From positions 1 to 10,625 of the forward strand of contig NZVS01000032.1 of NCBI GenBank assembly GCA_002701555.1: a DNA stretch of 10,625 bases, given 5' to 3'. The position numbers were made by a program, and so were the translations under genes. The DNA is from Alphaproteobacteria bacterium (lineage in GTDB: Bacteria; Pseudomonadota; Alphaproteobacteria; Micavibrionales; Micavibrionaceae). This document shows, one piece after another, positions 1-5,764 of this stretch. Every line of letters begins with the position of its first letter. The first letter of the stretch is position 1. The notes beneath the pieces are model-generated. The model was not told the DNA's origin. It made no database searches and was given only the letters and a program-made list of their open reading frames with translations.

Positions 1-40
1 GCACCCACAATGGCAAAATTGCATAGAGAATTTCCAGCAT
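1..40 (-). CDS. Possible 5' end of a membrane protein gene, cut by the window edge
   Basis: On the minus strand an ATG at 40-38 opens a frame that stays open to the edge and reads MLEILYAILPLWV, a hydrophobic stretch that could be a first membrane segment or signal anchor. An in-frame TAA lies only two codons upstream, so no earlier start exists. The only purine-rich ribosome-site candidate (AGGG at 58-55) is about 14 bases away, which is far. Thirteen codons are too few to name a family. The frame may be chance; it follows the HIT gene on the same strand and could be a downstream operon member. Confidence 0.25.
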   Translation of the reverse strand, partial: MLEILYAILPLWV

Positions 41-176
41 TACCGATTAATTATCCCTGCAATCCAAATGCCATAGATGACCGACCGATAACAGGCGAGC
101 GGGATTACGAGATATCCTATTTCAGAAAGCTGGACAGGCTGAATAAAATCCGTTTTCCGGCAAATCCTGAAACCTG

Positions 177-539
177 TCAGGACGAGCTTACCATCGGGCC
201 CATAGGTGCGCCACCTAGTATGTGCAGATGAAAATGAGAGACTTCCTGCCCTCCATTTGATTTTGTGTTGGCAATAGTGCGGAAACCCTCTTCTTCCAAA
301 TTTTTCATCTCGGCAATTTCAGCTACAGCATCAAACAAAGCCGCTTTTTCATCGGAACTGGCACGCTGGCCAAAATCATGGATATCGGTGTATTGGCCCT
401 TAGGTATTACAAGTACATGAACGGGAGCCTTCGGTGTTATATCGTTAAAAGCCAGCACATGCTGATTCTCCAAAACCGTGTCATTGGGTATTTCCCCGCG
501 CAGGATTTTTGCAAAAATATTGGACTCATCATAAGCCAT
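177..539 (-). CDS. HIT family protein (histidine triad nucleotide-binding hydrolase)
   Basis: This 120-residue protein fits the HINT branch of the HIT superfamily, small cytoplasmic enzymes that hydrolyse nucleoside phosphoramidates and related AMP conjugates; the physiological substrate is usually unknown. The N-terminal part (residues 6-50: NIFAKILRGEIPND, then HVLVIPK) is typical, and the C-terminal signature reads GGQEVSHFHLHILGG, with the triad at H102, H104 and H106. H104 is the expected nucleophile. The start is the ATG at 539-537 because AAGGAG (551-546) lies 6 bases ahead; the frame could open at 599, but the 20 extra residues are lysine/arginine-rich, lie upstream of the ribosome site and are not family-like. 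Length is normal. It stands alone on its strand, with 179 bases before the divergent gene at 719. Family assignment is secure; substrate is not predictable. Confidence 0.95.
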   Translation of the reverse strand: MAYDESNIFAKILRGEIPNDTVLENQHVLAFNDITPKAPVHVLVIPKGQYTDIHDFGQRASSDEKAALFDAVAEIAEMKNLEEEGFRTIANTKSNGGQEVSHFHLHILGGAPMGPMVSSS

Positions 540-545
540 TCCGGT

Positions 546-551
546 CTCCTT
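546..551 (-). promoter_or_regulatory. Ribosome-binding site that sets the HIT gene start
   Basis: Reading the minus strand, AAGGAG sits 6 bases before the ATG at 539-537. This decides for the 120-residue product over the longer frame beginning at 599. Confidence 0.8.
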
Positions 552-718
552 TTCTCCGACTCTTTGTCTTCTCCCAAGTTTTTCTTTTTTTCCAACCAAG
601 AGTCAAATTATTTTAACGAAGCACTATAAATAGCTGGATTTACGGTGTTTTTCCTGTTAACATTAGGACACACTAATAAATACATAATAATAAAAAAAGT
701 GTAAGGGAGCACCTGCCA

Positions 719-1006
719 ATGTCTGAAAAAGGATACTGGATAAACTGTATTCCGGTTTCACATTCTTCCAATGAGAATTTTTCTCATGACCTTTACAATG
801 CCTCTATAGATGATTTTCCTGAAATGTCTGTAACAGCGGCAAGTCCTGACATGGCTGTCCAGAAGCTTCGCGATAAACTTGCCAAGGTCAAGAAATATTA
901 CGAGCTAACCGGACGTACCTTGCCACAAAAACATAATCGCCTCATGCCAAATCCTAAGAAAAGTTCTTCAGGCGGCTGGATGTCAGTTTATATAGATATT
1001 GAATAG
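719..1006 (+). CDS. Small protein of unknown function, HicB-like fold suspected
   Basis: I do not recognise this 95-residue protein with certainty. It has no signal peptide or membrane segment. The order of elements resembles the N-terminal domain of HicB antitoxins: an aromatic first strand (GYWINCIPV), a DFPEMSVTAAS segment (residues 32-42) like the HicB PDLPG-x-T-x-G-x-T loop, a charged helix (44-63) ending in GRTLPQ, and a last strand GWMSVYIDIE (86-95). This is inference by eye. A HicA toxin gene is not adjacent, and the C-terminal DNA-binding domain of many HicB proteins is missing. GGGAG at 705-709 lies 9 bases before the ATG. The upstream stretch 600-700 is very AT-rich; a weak promoter (TTAACA 657-662, TACATA 681-686, 18 apart) is possible. 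It stops two bases before the end of the convergent acetyltransferase gene. Confidence 0.75.
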   Translation: MSEKGYWINCIPVSHSSNENFSHDLYNASIDDFPEMSVTAASPDMAVQKLRDKLAKVKKYYELTGRTLPQKHNRLMPNPKKSSSGGWMSVYIDIE

Positions 1007-1008
1007 AA

Positions 1009-1593
1009 CTATTTTTTGGTGTCGTACGTAAGACGTGATTTGAGCATCTTGTAATAATATCTGCCCGGCACTGTTTCACCATTTACACTGGCATAATATG
1101 GATGTGTTCCCATATGAACATAGCCATTACTTTCGTAAAGATTTATCGCCATATATTGCGTTTCACGTACATCAAGATTCAAGACTTCCAGATTTTCACT
1201 GCGCGCTGTTTCTTCCAGAAACTTTAAAAGTTTCGTTCCCAATCCATGACCTCTGGCCCAAGGTGTAATGAATAAAGATGTCAATTGTCCGGCAAAACTT
1301 TGGGCCTCGTTATTACGAGGAGGCAAAACAAGCTGGGCTGTACCGCATATTGTTTCGTCAAGGCGTGTTACAAATAACAAACGTGACGGTATGGTGACAA
1401 CGCCCTGCCAATACCGTTCCATAACATCCCGGGAGGGTGTATCAACCCAACCAAAACCGCCGCCATCTTGGATTGCAGCGTCTGTCGCGTCACATAGATC
1501 ATTCAGATCACCTGTGCTGAGTGGGTCAATGACCAGTTCTACGCTTGAATTTGTCTTGAGATCTTCGGGCCTTATATGATTTGCCTGCGGCAT
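1009..1593 (-). CDS. GNAT family N-acetyltransferase
   Basis: This 194-residue cytoplasmic protein should transfer an acetyl group from acetyl-CoA to an amine. The acceptor cannot be told from sequence. The GNAT core spans about residues 19-185: a strand LTSLFITP (104-111) leads into the acetyl-CoA pyrophosphate loop R114-G-H-G-L-G119, then helix 120-133, strand LEVLNLDVRE (135-144) and the NLYESNGY segment (151-158) with the tyrosine (Y153) that often acts as general acid. It ends with GRYYYKML, a frequent close in this family. The start is supported by AGGA (1602-1599), 5 bases ahead of the ATG; an overlapping ATG at 1597-1595 is in another frame. It is separated from the TerC gene upstream by 121 bases, and may have its own promoter there (TATACT is visible on the minus strand, but I see no good -35). 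The 3' end faces the gene at 719-1006. Confidence 0.92.
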   Translation of the reverse strand: MPQANHIRPEDLKTNSSVELVIDPLSTGDLNDLCDATDAAIQDGGGFGWVDTPSRDVMERYWQGVVTIPSRLLFVTRLDETICGTAQLVLPPRNNEAQSFAGQLTSLFITPWARGHGLGTKLLKFLEETARSENLEVLNLDVRETQYMAINLYESNGYVHMGTHPYYASVNGETVPGRYYYKMLKSRLTYDTKK

Positions 1594-1714
1594 ACATGTC
1601 CTGTCTCGTAAATGAATGGCTTAACCATAGTATAACATATCTGTTAAACAGAAAAACAGGGGTATTTCATGCCGCTATGCATTAGATAAAAAACTGCCAG
1701 TGCAAATTAGACCT

Positions 1715-2719
1715 TTATCCTGAAACTTCGCTCTCATTCTTTTTACTTGAATCTTTGGTTCTGGCAAATGATATTACGGCCCCACCAATGAGCACAGTCA
1801 TTGTAATTATTAGAGAAATCATCGGGTCGATTTTACCAAAGATATGACTGTAAAAAATCTTAGCACCGATAAATATCAGCACCACTGACAATGCGTATTT
1901 CAGATATTTGAAACGTTCAAGCAAGGCCGCCAGCATGAAGTACATCGCGCGAAGCCCAAGTATCGCAAAAATATTGCTCGTGAAAATGACAAAGGTGTCA
2001 GAAGAAATCGCAAGCACTGCCGGAATGGAATCCATGGCAAATAATAAGTCAGCAAACTCGATCGTAATAAGGGCCATAAATAGAGGTGTCAGGTGAACAC
2101 GTGGGATACCGGATAGCTTTGCCTTTTTCCAGATAAAAAAGCGGTTGCCCTTAAGCTGGTTTGTAACATTGAAATTGGCCGTAAGTACTTTCCGGATTTT
2201 GCTGTTTTCCAGATCAACCGCATCATCTTCATCGGTCAGCATAATGCGGACTCCCGTATAAACAAGAAGACCCCCGAAAATAAACAAGATCCACGAGAAT
2301 TGGGCTGTTATATACGTTCCCAGCGCAATAACAATGCCCCGTAGGATAAGTACACCTAATATTCCCCAAAAAAGGACGCGATGCTGGTATTTAAGCGGGA
2401 TGCCGTAATAACCAAAAATGACAGACATTACGAAAATATTGTCCAAAGACAAGCTTTTCTCAACAAGATAGGCTGTAAAGAAAGGGACGGCGGTTTCGGT
2501 ACCGAAATGAAACCAGATATATATTCCATAAAATATTGAAATAGCTATATAAAAGAATGTGAGATAAAGGCTTTTTTTAAAGCTTAGGGCTTTATCTTTC
2601 TTATTAAGTACACCCAAATCAAAAATAATCAAAACGCCAACAATGGAGAGGAATCCAAGCCATAGGCCAAGGGATTTCCCTATCACTTCTGTTGACATTA
2701 AATCTAAAAAATAATCCAT
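1715..2719 (-). CDS. TerC/Alx family integral membrane protein (probable metal exporter)
   Basis: This 334-residue inner-membrane protein is named after a tellurite-resistance gene; characterised relatives such as Alx act in manganese export. It shows about nine hydrophobic segments (roughly 16-36, 50-70, 95-105, 113-134, 139-160, 210-228, 233-257, 275-292, 297-317) and a charged cytoplasmic-type loop (162-208). The family's acidic membrane motifs are intact: E87-K-S-L-S-L-D93-N and E221-F-A-D224-L-L-F-A-M-D230-S-I-P-A. Length is typical. The start is less sure: neither the ATG at 2719 nor M8 has a close ribosome site. A possible promoter on the minus strand is TTGAAA at 2785-2780 with an AT-rich -10 near 2760-2753. 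I looked for the manganese yybP-ykoY riboswitch often found before such genes and did not see it. Tellurite resistance itself is not implied, since no other ter genes are present. Confidence 0.95.
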   Translation of the reverse strand: MDYFLDLMSTEVIGKSLGLWLGFLSIVGVLIIFDLGVLNKKDKALSFKKSLYLTFFYIAISIFYGIYIWFHFGTETAVPFFTAYLVEKSLSLDNIFVMSVIFGYYGIPLKYQHRVLFWGILGVLILRGIVIALGTYITAQFSWILFIFGGLLVYTGVRIMLTDEDDAVDLENSKIRKVLTANFNVTNQLKGNRFFIWKKAKLSGIPRVHLTPLFMALITIEFADLLFAMDSIPAVLAISSDTFVIFTSNIFAILGLRAMYFMLAALLERFKYLKYALSVVLIFIGAKIFYSHIFGKIDPMISLIITMTVLIGGAVISFARTKDSSKKNESEVSG

Positions 2720-2822
2720 AAATTTAAAGTTGGCTGTCTTTTTCCAGTCTCATATATATTTGGGTGTCAGTCTTTACGATTTCAATGCTACAGTCCAGAT
2801 ATAATTAGAAGTTTTTGTAAAG

Positions 2823-2852
2823 CTTGACGAATTCGGTGATAAAACCATATCT
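2823..2852 (+). promoter_or_regulatory. Probable RpoH (sigma-32 type) heat-shock promoter of hslVU
   Basis: CTTGAC at 2823-2828 is followed after 16 bases by CCATATCT at 2845-2852. This fits the heat-shock sigma factor pattern (CTTGAA/C, about 14 bases, then a CCCCAT-like element; here AACCAT starts at 2843). Initiation near 2858-2860 would leave a leader of about 38 bases before the hslV ATG. hslVU is a classical heat-shock operon, so context agrees. A perfect TATAAT at 2800-2805 without a good -35 might add a housekeeping start. Assigned from the pattern alone. Confidence 0.65.
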
Positions 2853-2881
2853 GTTACCAAGTACAATTTATCAAAACGGCA

Positions 2882-2886
2882 AAGGA
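2882..2886 (+). promoter_or_regulatory. Ribosome-binding site that sets the hslV start
   Basis: AAGGA lies 10 bases before the ATG at 2897 but only one base before an in-frame TTG at 2888, so translation must begin at the ATG. This gives a 180-residue precursor. Confidence 0.75.
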
Positions 2887-2896
2887 TTTGAACTTT

Positions 2897-3439
2897 ATGG
2901 ACGATCAAAAATGGCGCTCAACGACGATATTGGCTTTACGCAAAAATGGAAAAGTAGTGGTCGCAGGTGACGGACAGGTATCTCTTGGTCAAACGGTTAT
3001 GAAATCCAATGCCAAAAAAGTAAGAAGGCTCGGAAAAGATAAATCCATTATAACCGGCTTTGCAGGTGCAACCGCCGATGCATTCACACTCTTTGAAAGA
3101 CTTGAGGCCAAGCTGGAGGCGCATCCAGGTCAACTGACACGTGCATGCGTAGAACTTGCCAAAGACTGGCGAACTGATAAATACCTTCGCAAACTGGAAG
3201 CTTTGATGGCTGTATGTGATAAGGAGACATCCCTTATACTTTCGGGTACGGGTGATGTGGTAGAGCCTGAGGATGGTATAATAGGTATCGGATCTGGAGG
3301 TAATTATGCTCTAGCCGCGGCACGCGCCCTTATTGACCAGAAAGACATGGATGCGGAAGAAATAGCCAAACGCGCCATGAATATTGCCGGTGACATATGT
3401 GTTTACTCAAATCATAATATTGTTATCGAAACCCTTTAA
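2897..3439 (+). CDS. hslV: ATP-dependent protease proteolytic subunit HslV (ClpQ)
   Basis: HslV forms a double hexameric ring, related to proteasome beta subunits, and degrades proteins unfolded by HslU in the cytoplasm. The 180-residue precursor starts MDDQKWRS, followed by T9-T10-I. T9 becomes the N-terminal catalytic threonine after removal of the eight-residue propeptide, and the short W-R-[GS] propeptide is usual in alphaproteobacteria. In mature numbering the catalytic partners are present: T1, D17 in AGDGQ and K33 in SNAKKVRRLG. Family landmarks GFAGATADAFTLFERLE, ELAKDWRTDKYLRKLEA, GSGGNYALAAARAL and MNIAGDICVYSNH follow in order. Length is normal. hslU begins 30 bases after the stop, in one operon behind the heat-shock-like promoter at 2823-2852. 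The gene appears fully functional. Confidence 0.98.
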   Translation: MDDQKWRSTTILALRKNGKVVVAGDGQVSLGQTVMKSNAKKVRRLGKDKSIITGFAGATADAFTLFERLEAKLEAHPGQLTRACVELAKDWRTDKYLRKLEALMAVCDKETSLILSGTGDVVEPEDGIIGIGSGGNYALAAARALIDQKDMDAEEIAKRAMNIAGDICVYSNHNIVIETL

Positions 3440-3469
3440 ATCCACTTTAAAAAGTACAGGTAACTATTC

Positions 3470-4798
3470 ATGACTGAAACTTTTGACGTACCTTCTTTTT
3501 CACCACGTGAAATCGTATCTGAACTGGACCGCTATATTATAGGTCAAAAGGACGCTAAGCGTGCTGTGTCTATCGCACTGCGTAACCGTTGGAGACGTAT
3601 GCAACTGGATAAGGATTTGCAGGAAGAGGTTTATCCAAAAAACATCCTGATGATTGGCCCTACAGGCGTTGGGAAAACCGAAATTGCCAGACGACTGGCA
3701 AAACTTGCCCAAGCCCCCTTTACTAAAGTCGAGGCAACCAAGTTCACCGAAGTCGGTTATGTCGGTAAGGATGTGGAATCTATTATTAGAGACCTTACAG
3801 AAGTCTCCATTCACATGACACGTGAAAAAATGCGTAAAACTGTAAAGGCACAGGCTGAACTGACCGCCGAAGACCGTGTTCTCGATGCGCTTATTGGCAA
3901 AGATGCCAGCGATACCACGCGTCAGGCCTTCCGTAAAAAACTACGCGAAGGTGAGTTGAACGAAAAAGAAATAGAGCTGGATTTACAAGATACCTCCAGC
4001 CCCTTCCCAACATTCGATATTCCCGGAATGCCTGGTGCGTCAATGGGGATGATTAATATTGGTGACATGATGGGTAAGGCCATGGGTCAGGGTAAGACTA
4101 AAAAACGTAAAATGACCGTCGAGGAATCTTACGAAATCCTCATCGCCGAGGAAGCGGACAAACTTCTTGATGAGGACAAAATCATCTCAACAGCTCTTGA
4201 ACTGGTTCAGCAAAACGGAATTGTTTTTCTGGATGAAGTTGACAAAATCGCTCACCGATCCGATGCACGCGGCGGCGATGTTTCCCGGGAAGGTGTGCAG
4301 CGTGACCTCCTCCCCTTAATTGAGGGCACGACTGTTATGACTAAACACGGGCCTGTTAAAACCGATCATATTTTGTTCGTAGCAAGCGGCGCCTTTCACT
4401 ATGCCAAGCCATCTGACTTGCTAGCTGAATTGCAGGGACGCTTGCCTATACGTGTTGAGTTACGCGCTTTAACCCAAGAAGATTTCAAGAAAATCCTGAC
4501 AGAAACAGATGCCTGCCTTATCAAACAGTATAAGGCATTAATGAAAACTGAAGGACTGACACTTGAATTCACAGATGATGCAATTGATGAAATCGCCAAA
4601 ATTTCTTTCGATGTAAATGAGACAGTCGAAAACATCGGGGCACGCCGCCTGCTGACCGTTATGGAACGCCTTCTGGATGATATTTCCTTCAAGGCATCCG
4701 ATATGGATGGCGAAACAGTGAAAATTGATGCTGATTACGTTCGCGAACATGTTGCCGATTTGGCGGGCAGCGCCGACCTCAGCAAATTTATTCTTTAA
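3470..4798 (+). CDS. hslU: ATP-dependent protease ATPase subunit HslU (ClpY)
   Basis: HslU is the hexameric AAA+ unfoldase that recognises substrates and threads them into HslV. At 442 residues it has the family's full length. Visible are the Walker A loop G63-PTGVGK-T70, the substrate-gripping pore loop G96-Y97-V98-G99, the inserted I domain (about 110-240, with a Met/Gly-rich PGMPGASMGM stretch near 186-195), Walker B with the catalytic pair D255-E256 in FLDEVDK, sensor 1 in FVASGAFH (303-310), a probable arginine finger at R324 in LQGRLPIR, and sensor 2 in GARRL (390-394). The C-terminus DLSKFIL is the tail that docks into pockets of HslV and activates it. The start at 3470 has an AGGT ribosome site 8 bases ahead. 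It is the last gene of the hslVU operon. I found no convincing GC-rich terminator after it. Confidence 0.98.
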   Translation: MTETFDVPSFSPREIVSELDRYIIGQKDAKRAVSIALRNRWRRMQLDKDLQEEVYPKNILMIGPTGVGKTEIARRLAKLAQAPFTKVEATKFTEVGYVGKDVESIIRDLTEVSIHMTREKMRKTVKAQAELTAEDRVLDALIGKDASDTTRQAFRKKLREGELNEKEIELDLQDTSSPFPTFDIPGMPGASMGMINIGDMMGKAMGQGKTKKRKMTVEESYEILIAEEADKLLDEDKIISTALELVQQNGIVFLDEVDKIAHRSDARGGDVSREGVQRDLLPLIEGTTVMTKHGPVKTDHILFVASGAFHYAKPSDLLAELQGRLPIRVELRALTQEDFKKILTETDACLIKQYKALMKTEGLTLEFTDDAIDEIAKISFDVNETVENIGARRLLTVMERLLDDISFKASDMDGETVKIDADYVREHVADLAGSADLSKFIL

Positions 4799-4831
4799 AA
4801 TAATCTTATTAAGTATCTGTATTTTAATAAA

Positions 4832-4845
4832 AAATGACGTCATTT
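4832..4845. repeat. 14-bp perfect palindrome downstream of hslU
   Basis: AAATGACGTCATTT is its own reverse complement, with a TGACGTCA core. It lies 34 bases after the hslU stop and 26 bases before the first repeat copy. With no loop and no T-run it is not a standard intrinsic terminator. It might be a protein-binding site or chance. Confidence 0.4.
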
Positions 4846-4870
4846 AGTTCGTTTGCATTTTTTTGCATGA

Positions 4871-5002
4871 GATGTCTCCACTCCCTTACGGTCGGTCGAA
4901 ATGACGAACGGTGCAGGCACATCACCTCAAGCGCAGTCGAGAGGTCTATTGGATTCAAGCCATGAGATTTTTAGATTGCGCTATCGCTCTACTCGAAATG
5001 AC
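4871..5002. repeat. 132-bp dispersed intergenic repeat, copy 1
   Basis: This stretch aligns without gaps to 5571-5702, at an offset of exactly 700 bases and in the same orientation, with 16 mismatches by my count (about 88% identity). Best-conserved blocks are 4880-4904 (ACTCCCTTACGGTCGGTCG and following bases) and 4974-5002. It contains the word TCGAAATGAC twice in the same direction (4896-4905, 4993-5002) and a hairpin-like pair ACCTC/GAGGT (4924-4928, 4941-4945). It codes for nothing recognisable. With copy 2 it brackets the toxin-antitoxin genes. It looks like a family of small non-coding repeats, perhaps a non-autonomous mobile element, but no terminal inverted repeats or transposase are seen. 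Confidence 0.9.
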
Positions 5003-5015
5003 AGCAAGAGAGATA

Positions 5016-5069
5016 GTAATACGTGTATTACAAATATTACTTGTATTTTTTGTAATATATGTGTTATAT
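5016..5069. promoter_or_regulatory. Putative antitoxin operator: six tandem 9-base units
   Basis: Six consecutive 9-base units start at 5016, 5025, 5034, 5043, 5052 and 5061. They read GTAATACGT, GTATTACAA, ATATTACTT, GTATTTTTT, GTAATATAT and GTGTTATAT. Positions 2 and 5 are T in all six, and positions 1, 3 and 6 match in five. A weaker seventh unit may follow at 5070. Embedded inverted repeats are GTAATAC/GTATTAC (5016-5022, 5025-5031) and ATATTAC/GTAATAT (5034-5040, 5052-5058). The array overlaps the likely promoter of the antitoxin gene, as expected for autoregulation by a ribbon-helix-helix antitoxin. The binding role is inferred. Confidence 0.6.
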
Positions 5070-5070
5070 T
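5041..5070 (+). promoter_or_regulatory. Likely promoter of the toxin-antitoxin operon
   Basis: TTGTAT (5041-5046) and TATATT (5065-5070) are spaced by 18 bases and lie within the 9-base repeat array, so a bound repressor would block polymerase. An alternative pair is TTGTAA (5050-5055) with TTATAG (5073-5078), spaced by 17. Confidence 0.5.
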
Positions 5071-5087
5071 AGTTATAGCAAAACAAG

Positions 5088-5093
5088 AAGGAG
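5088..5093 (+). promoter_or_regulatory. Ribosome-binding site that sets the antitoxin GTG start
   Basis: AAGGAG lies 5 bases before GTG at 5099. It rejects a longer frame from an ATG at 4901, which would run through repeat copy 1 and the operator. Confidence 0.85.
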
Positions 5094-5098
5094 ACAAA

Positions 5099-5314
5099 GT
5101 GCCGACAACTATTAGACTGGAGAAGGACATTGAAGACAGACTTAATCATCTGGCCGAAGAAACCGGCCGGAGCAAGTCTTTCTACATCCGTAAGCTGATT
5201 GACGATTATTTGGACGACCTTGAAGACCTCTATATCGCCCAGCACCGTATGGAAACATTTTCCGGCTCTATAACATTAGAGGAATACAAGAAAAAATATG
5301 GTCTGGACGATTGA
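5099..5314 (+). CDS. relB: Ribbon-helix-helix antitoxin, RelB-like
   Basis: This 71-residue antitoxin should bind and neutralise the RelE-like toxin encoded next and repress the operon. Residues 2-45 form a ribbon-helix-helix DNA-binding domain: strand PTTIRLEKD, helix IEDRLNHLAEETG, then RSKSFYIRKLIDDYLDDLED. The acidic C-terminal part (about 46-71, ending KYGLDD) would wrap the toxin. The start is GTG, chosen because of the ribosome site 5 bases ahead and because the protein then begins PTTIRL, as in relatives. The toxin gene overlaps its 3' end by 17 bases. The 9-base repeat array directly upstream is the probable operator. The pair lies between two direct repeat copies, suggesting an acquired or mobile cassette. 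The antitoxin role is strong from context; the exact subfamily is less so. Confidence 0.9.
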   Translation: MPTTIRLEKDIEDRLNHLAEETGRSKSFYIRKLIDDYLDDLEDLYIAQHRMETFSGSITLEEYKKKYGLDD

Positions 5315-5564
5315 AATTGCTAACAAAGCTGAAAAAGAACTCTCAAAATTAGATAAAAATGTTCAAAAACAAATAATACATTATCTGGAAACGAAAATCC
5401 TCACCGCCGAACACCCCCGCGTTTTTGGAAAATCCCTAACACATGAATTGTCCGGATACTGGCGTTACCGCGTGGGCGATTACCGCATTATGTGCCATAT
5501 AAATGATGAAAAAGTCACCATTATGGTCGTAAGAATCGGCCACCGCAGTAAAGTTTATAAATAG
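5298..5564 (+). CDS. relE: RelE/ParE superfamily toxin, RelE-like
   Basis: The 88-residue protein matches RelE-type toxins, which cut mRNA on the ribosome when the antitoxin is degraded. It opens with MVWTIEIANKAEKELSKLDK, the usual first strand and helix, and continues with a core WRYRVGDYRIMCHI (55-68) and a final VVRIGHRSKVYK (77-88). Basic and aromatic residues at positions used for catalysis in RelE relatives are present: K45, R56, R63, R79, R83 and Y87. This makes an active RNase more likely than a gyrase-directed ParE, though the two families are hard to separate by eye. It overlaps the antitoxin gene by 17 bases, so translation is coupled; a GAGGA at 5279-5283 inside that gene may serve as ribosome site. 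No truncation is seen. Confidence 0.92.
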   Translation: MVWTIEIANKAEKELSKLDKNVQKQIIHYLETKILTAEHPRVFGKSLTHELSGYWRYRVGDYRIMCHINDEKVTIMVVRIGHRSKVYK

Positions 5565-5570
5565 GCTTTA

Positions 5571-5702
5571 GATTTCTCAACTCCCTTACGGTCGGTCGAA
5601 ATGAGGAACGGTTCAGGCATATCACCTCGAGCGCAGTCGAAAGGTCTGTTAGGCTCAAACTATGAGATTTCTCGATTGCGCTATCGCTCCACTCGAAATG
5701 AC
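5571..5702. repeat. 132-bp dispersed intergenic repeat, copy 2
   Basis: This is the partner of 4871-5002, same orientation and no gaps. It starts 6 bases after the toxin stop codon. The first inner TCGAAATGAC word has one change (5596-5605 ends in G), while the second (5693-5702) is intact. The left edge is sharp: upstream of 5571 the two copies no longer match. Right of 5702 they diverge at once. The remaining 62 bases to the next gene show nothing recognisable. Confidence 0.9.
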
Positions 5703-5764
5703 GGATGTTAAAGGCGCGACTGTGGCGTTGATATTAAAAAGCATTGCCTATATCCGAATTTACG

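Noticed and set aside
10..231. Plus-strand open frame of 73 codons at the left edge
   Set aside because: It ends inside the conserved histidine-triad region of the HIT gene on the other strand, has no ribosome site and shows no recognisable motif.
540..599. 20-residue N-terminal extension of the HIT protein
   Set aside because: The extension lies upstream of a good ribosome site for the ATG at 539 and is not family-like.
1636..1651. CTGTTAAACAG dyad and TATACT-like -10 before the acetyltransferase gene
   Set aside because: The dyad is only five bases per arm and no -35 at the right spacing was found, so I mention it but do not call an operator or promoter.
2720..2822. Manganese riboswitch (yybP-ykoY) upstream of the TerC-family gene
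   Set aside because: I looked for its conserved loops on the minus strand and could not find them.
2888..2896. TTG at 2888 as the hslV start
   Set aside because: It would sit one base after the ribosome site; the ATG at 2897 has proper spacing and gives the expected short propeptide.
4795..4827. Terminator after hslU formed by TTAAAATA and TATTTTAA
   Set aside because: The stem is entirely A-T with a 17-base loop and no T-run after it, so it is unlikely to terminate transcription.
4901..5314. Longer antitoxin frame of 137 codons from an ATG inside repeat copy 1
   Set aside because: The first 66 codons run through the repeat, the operator array and the promoter. A strong ribosome site points to the GTG at 5099, where homology also begins.
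4871..5702. Composite transposon with the repeats as insertion sequences
   Set aside because: The repeats carry no transposase, no terminal inverted repeats and no visible target-site duplication.
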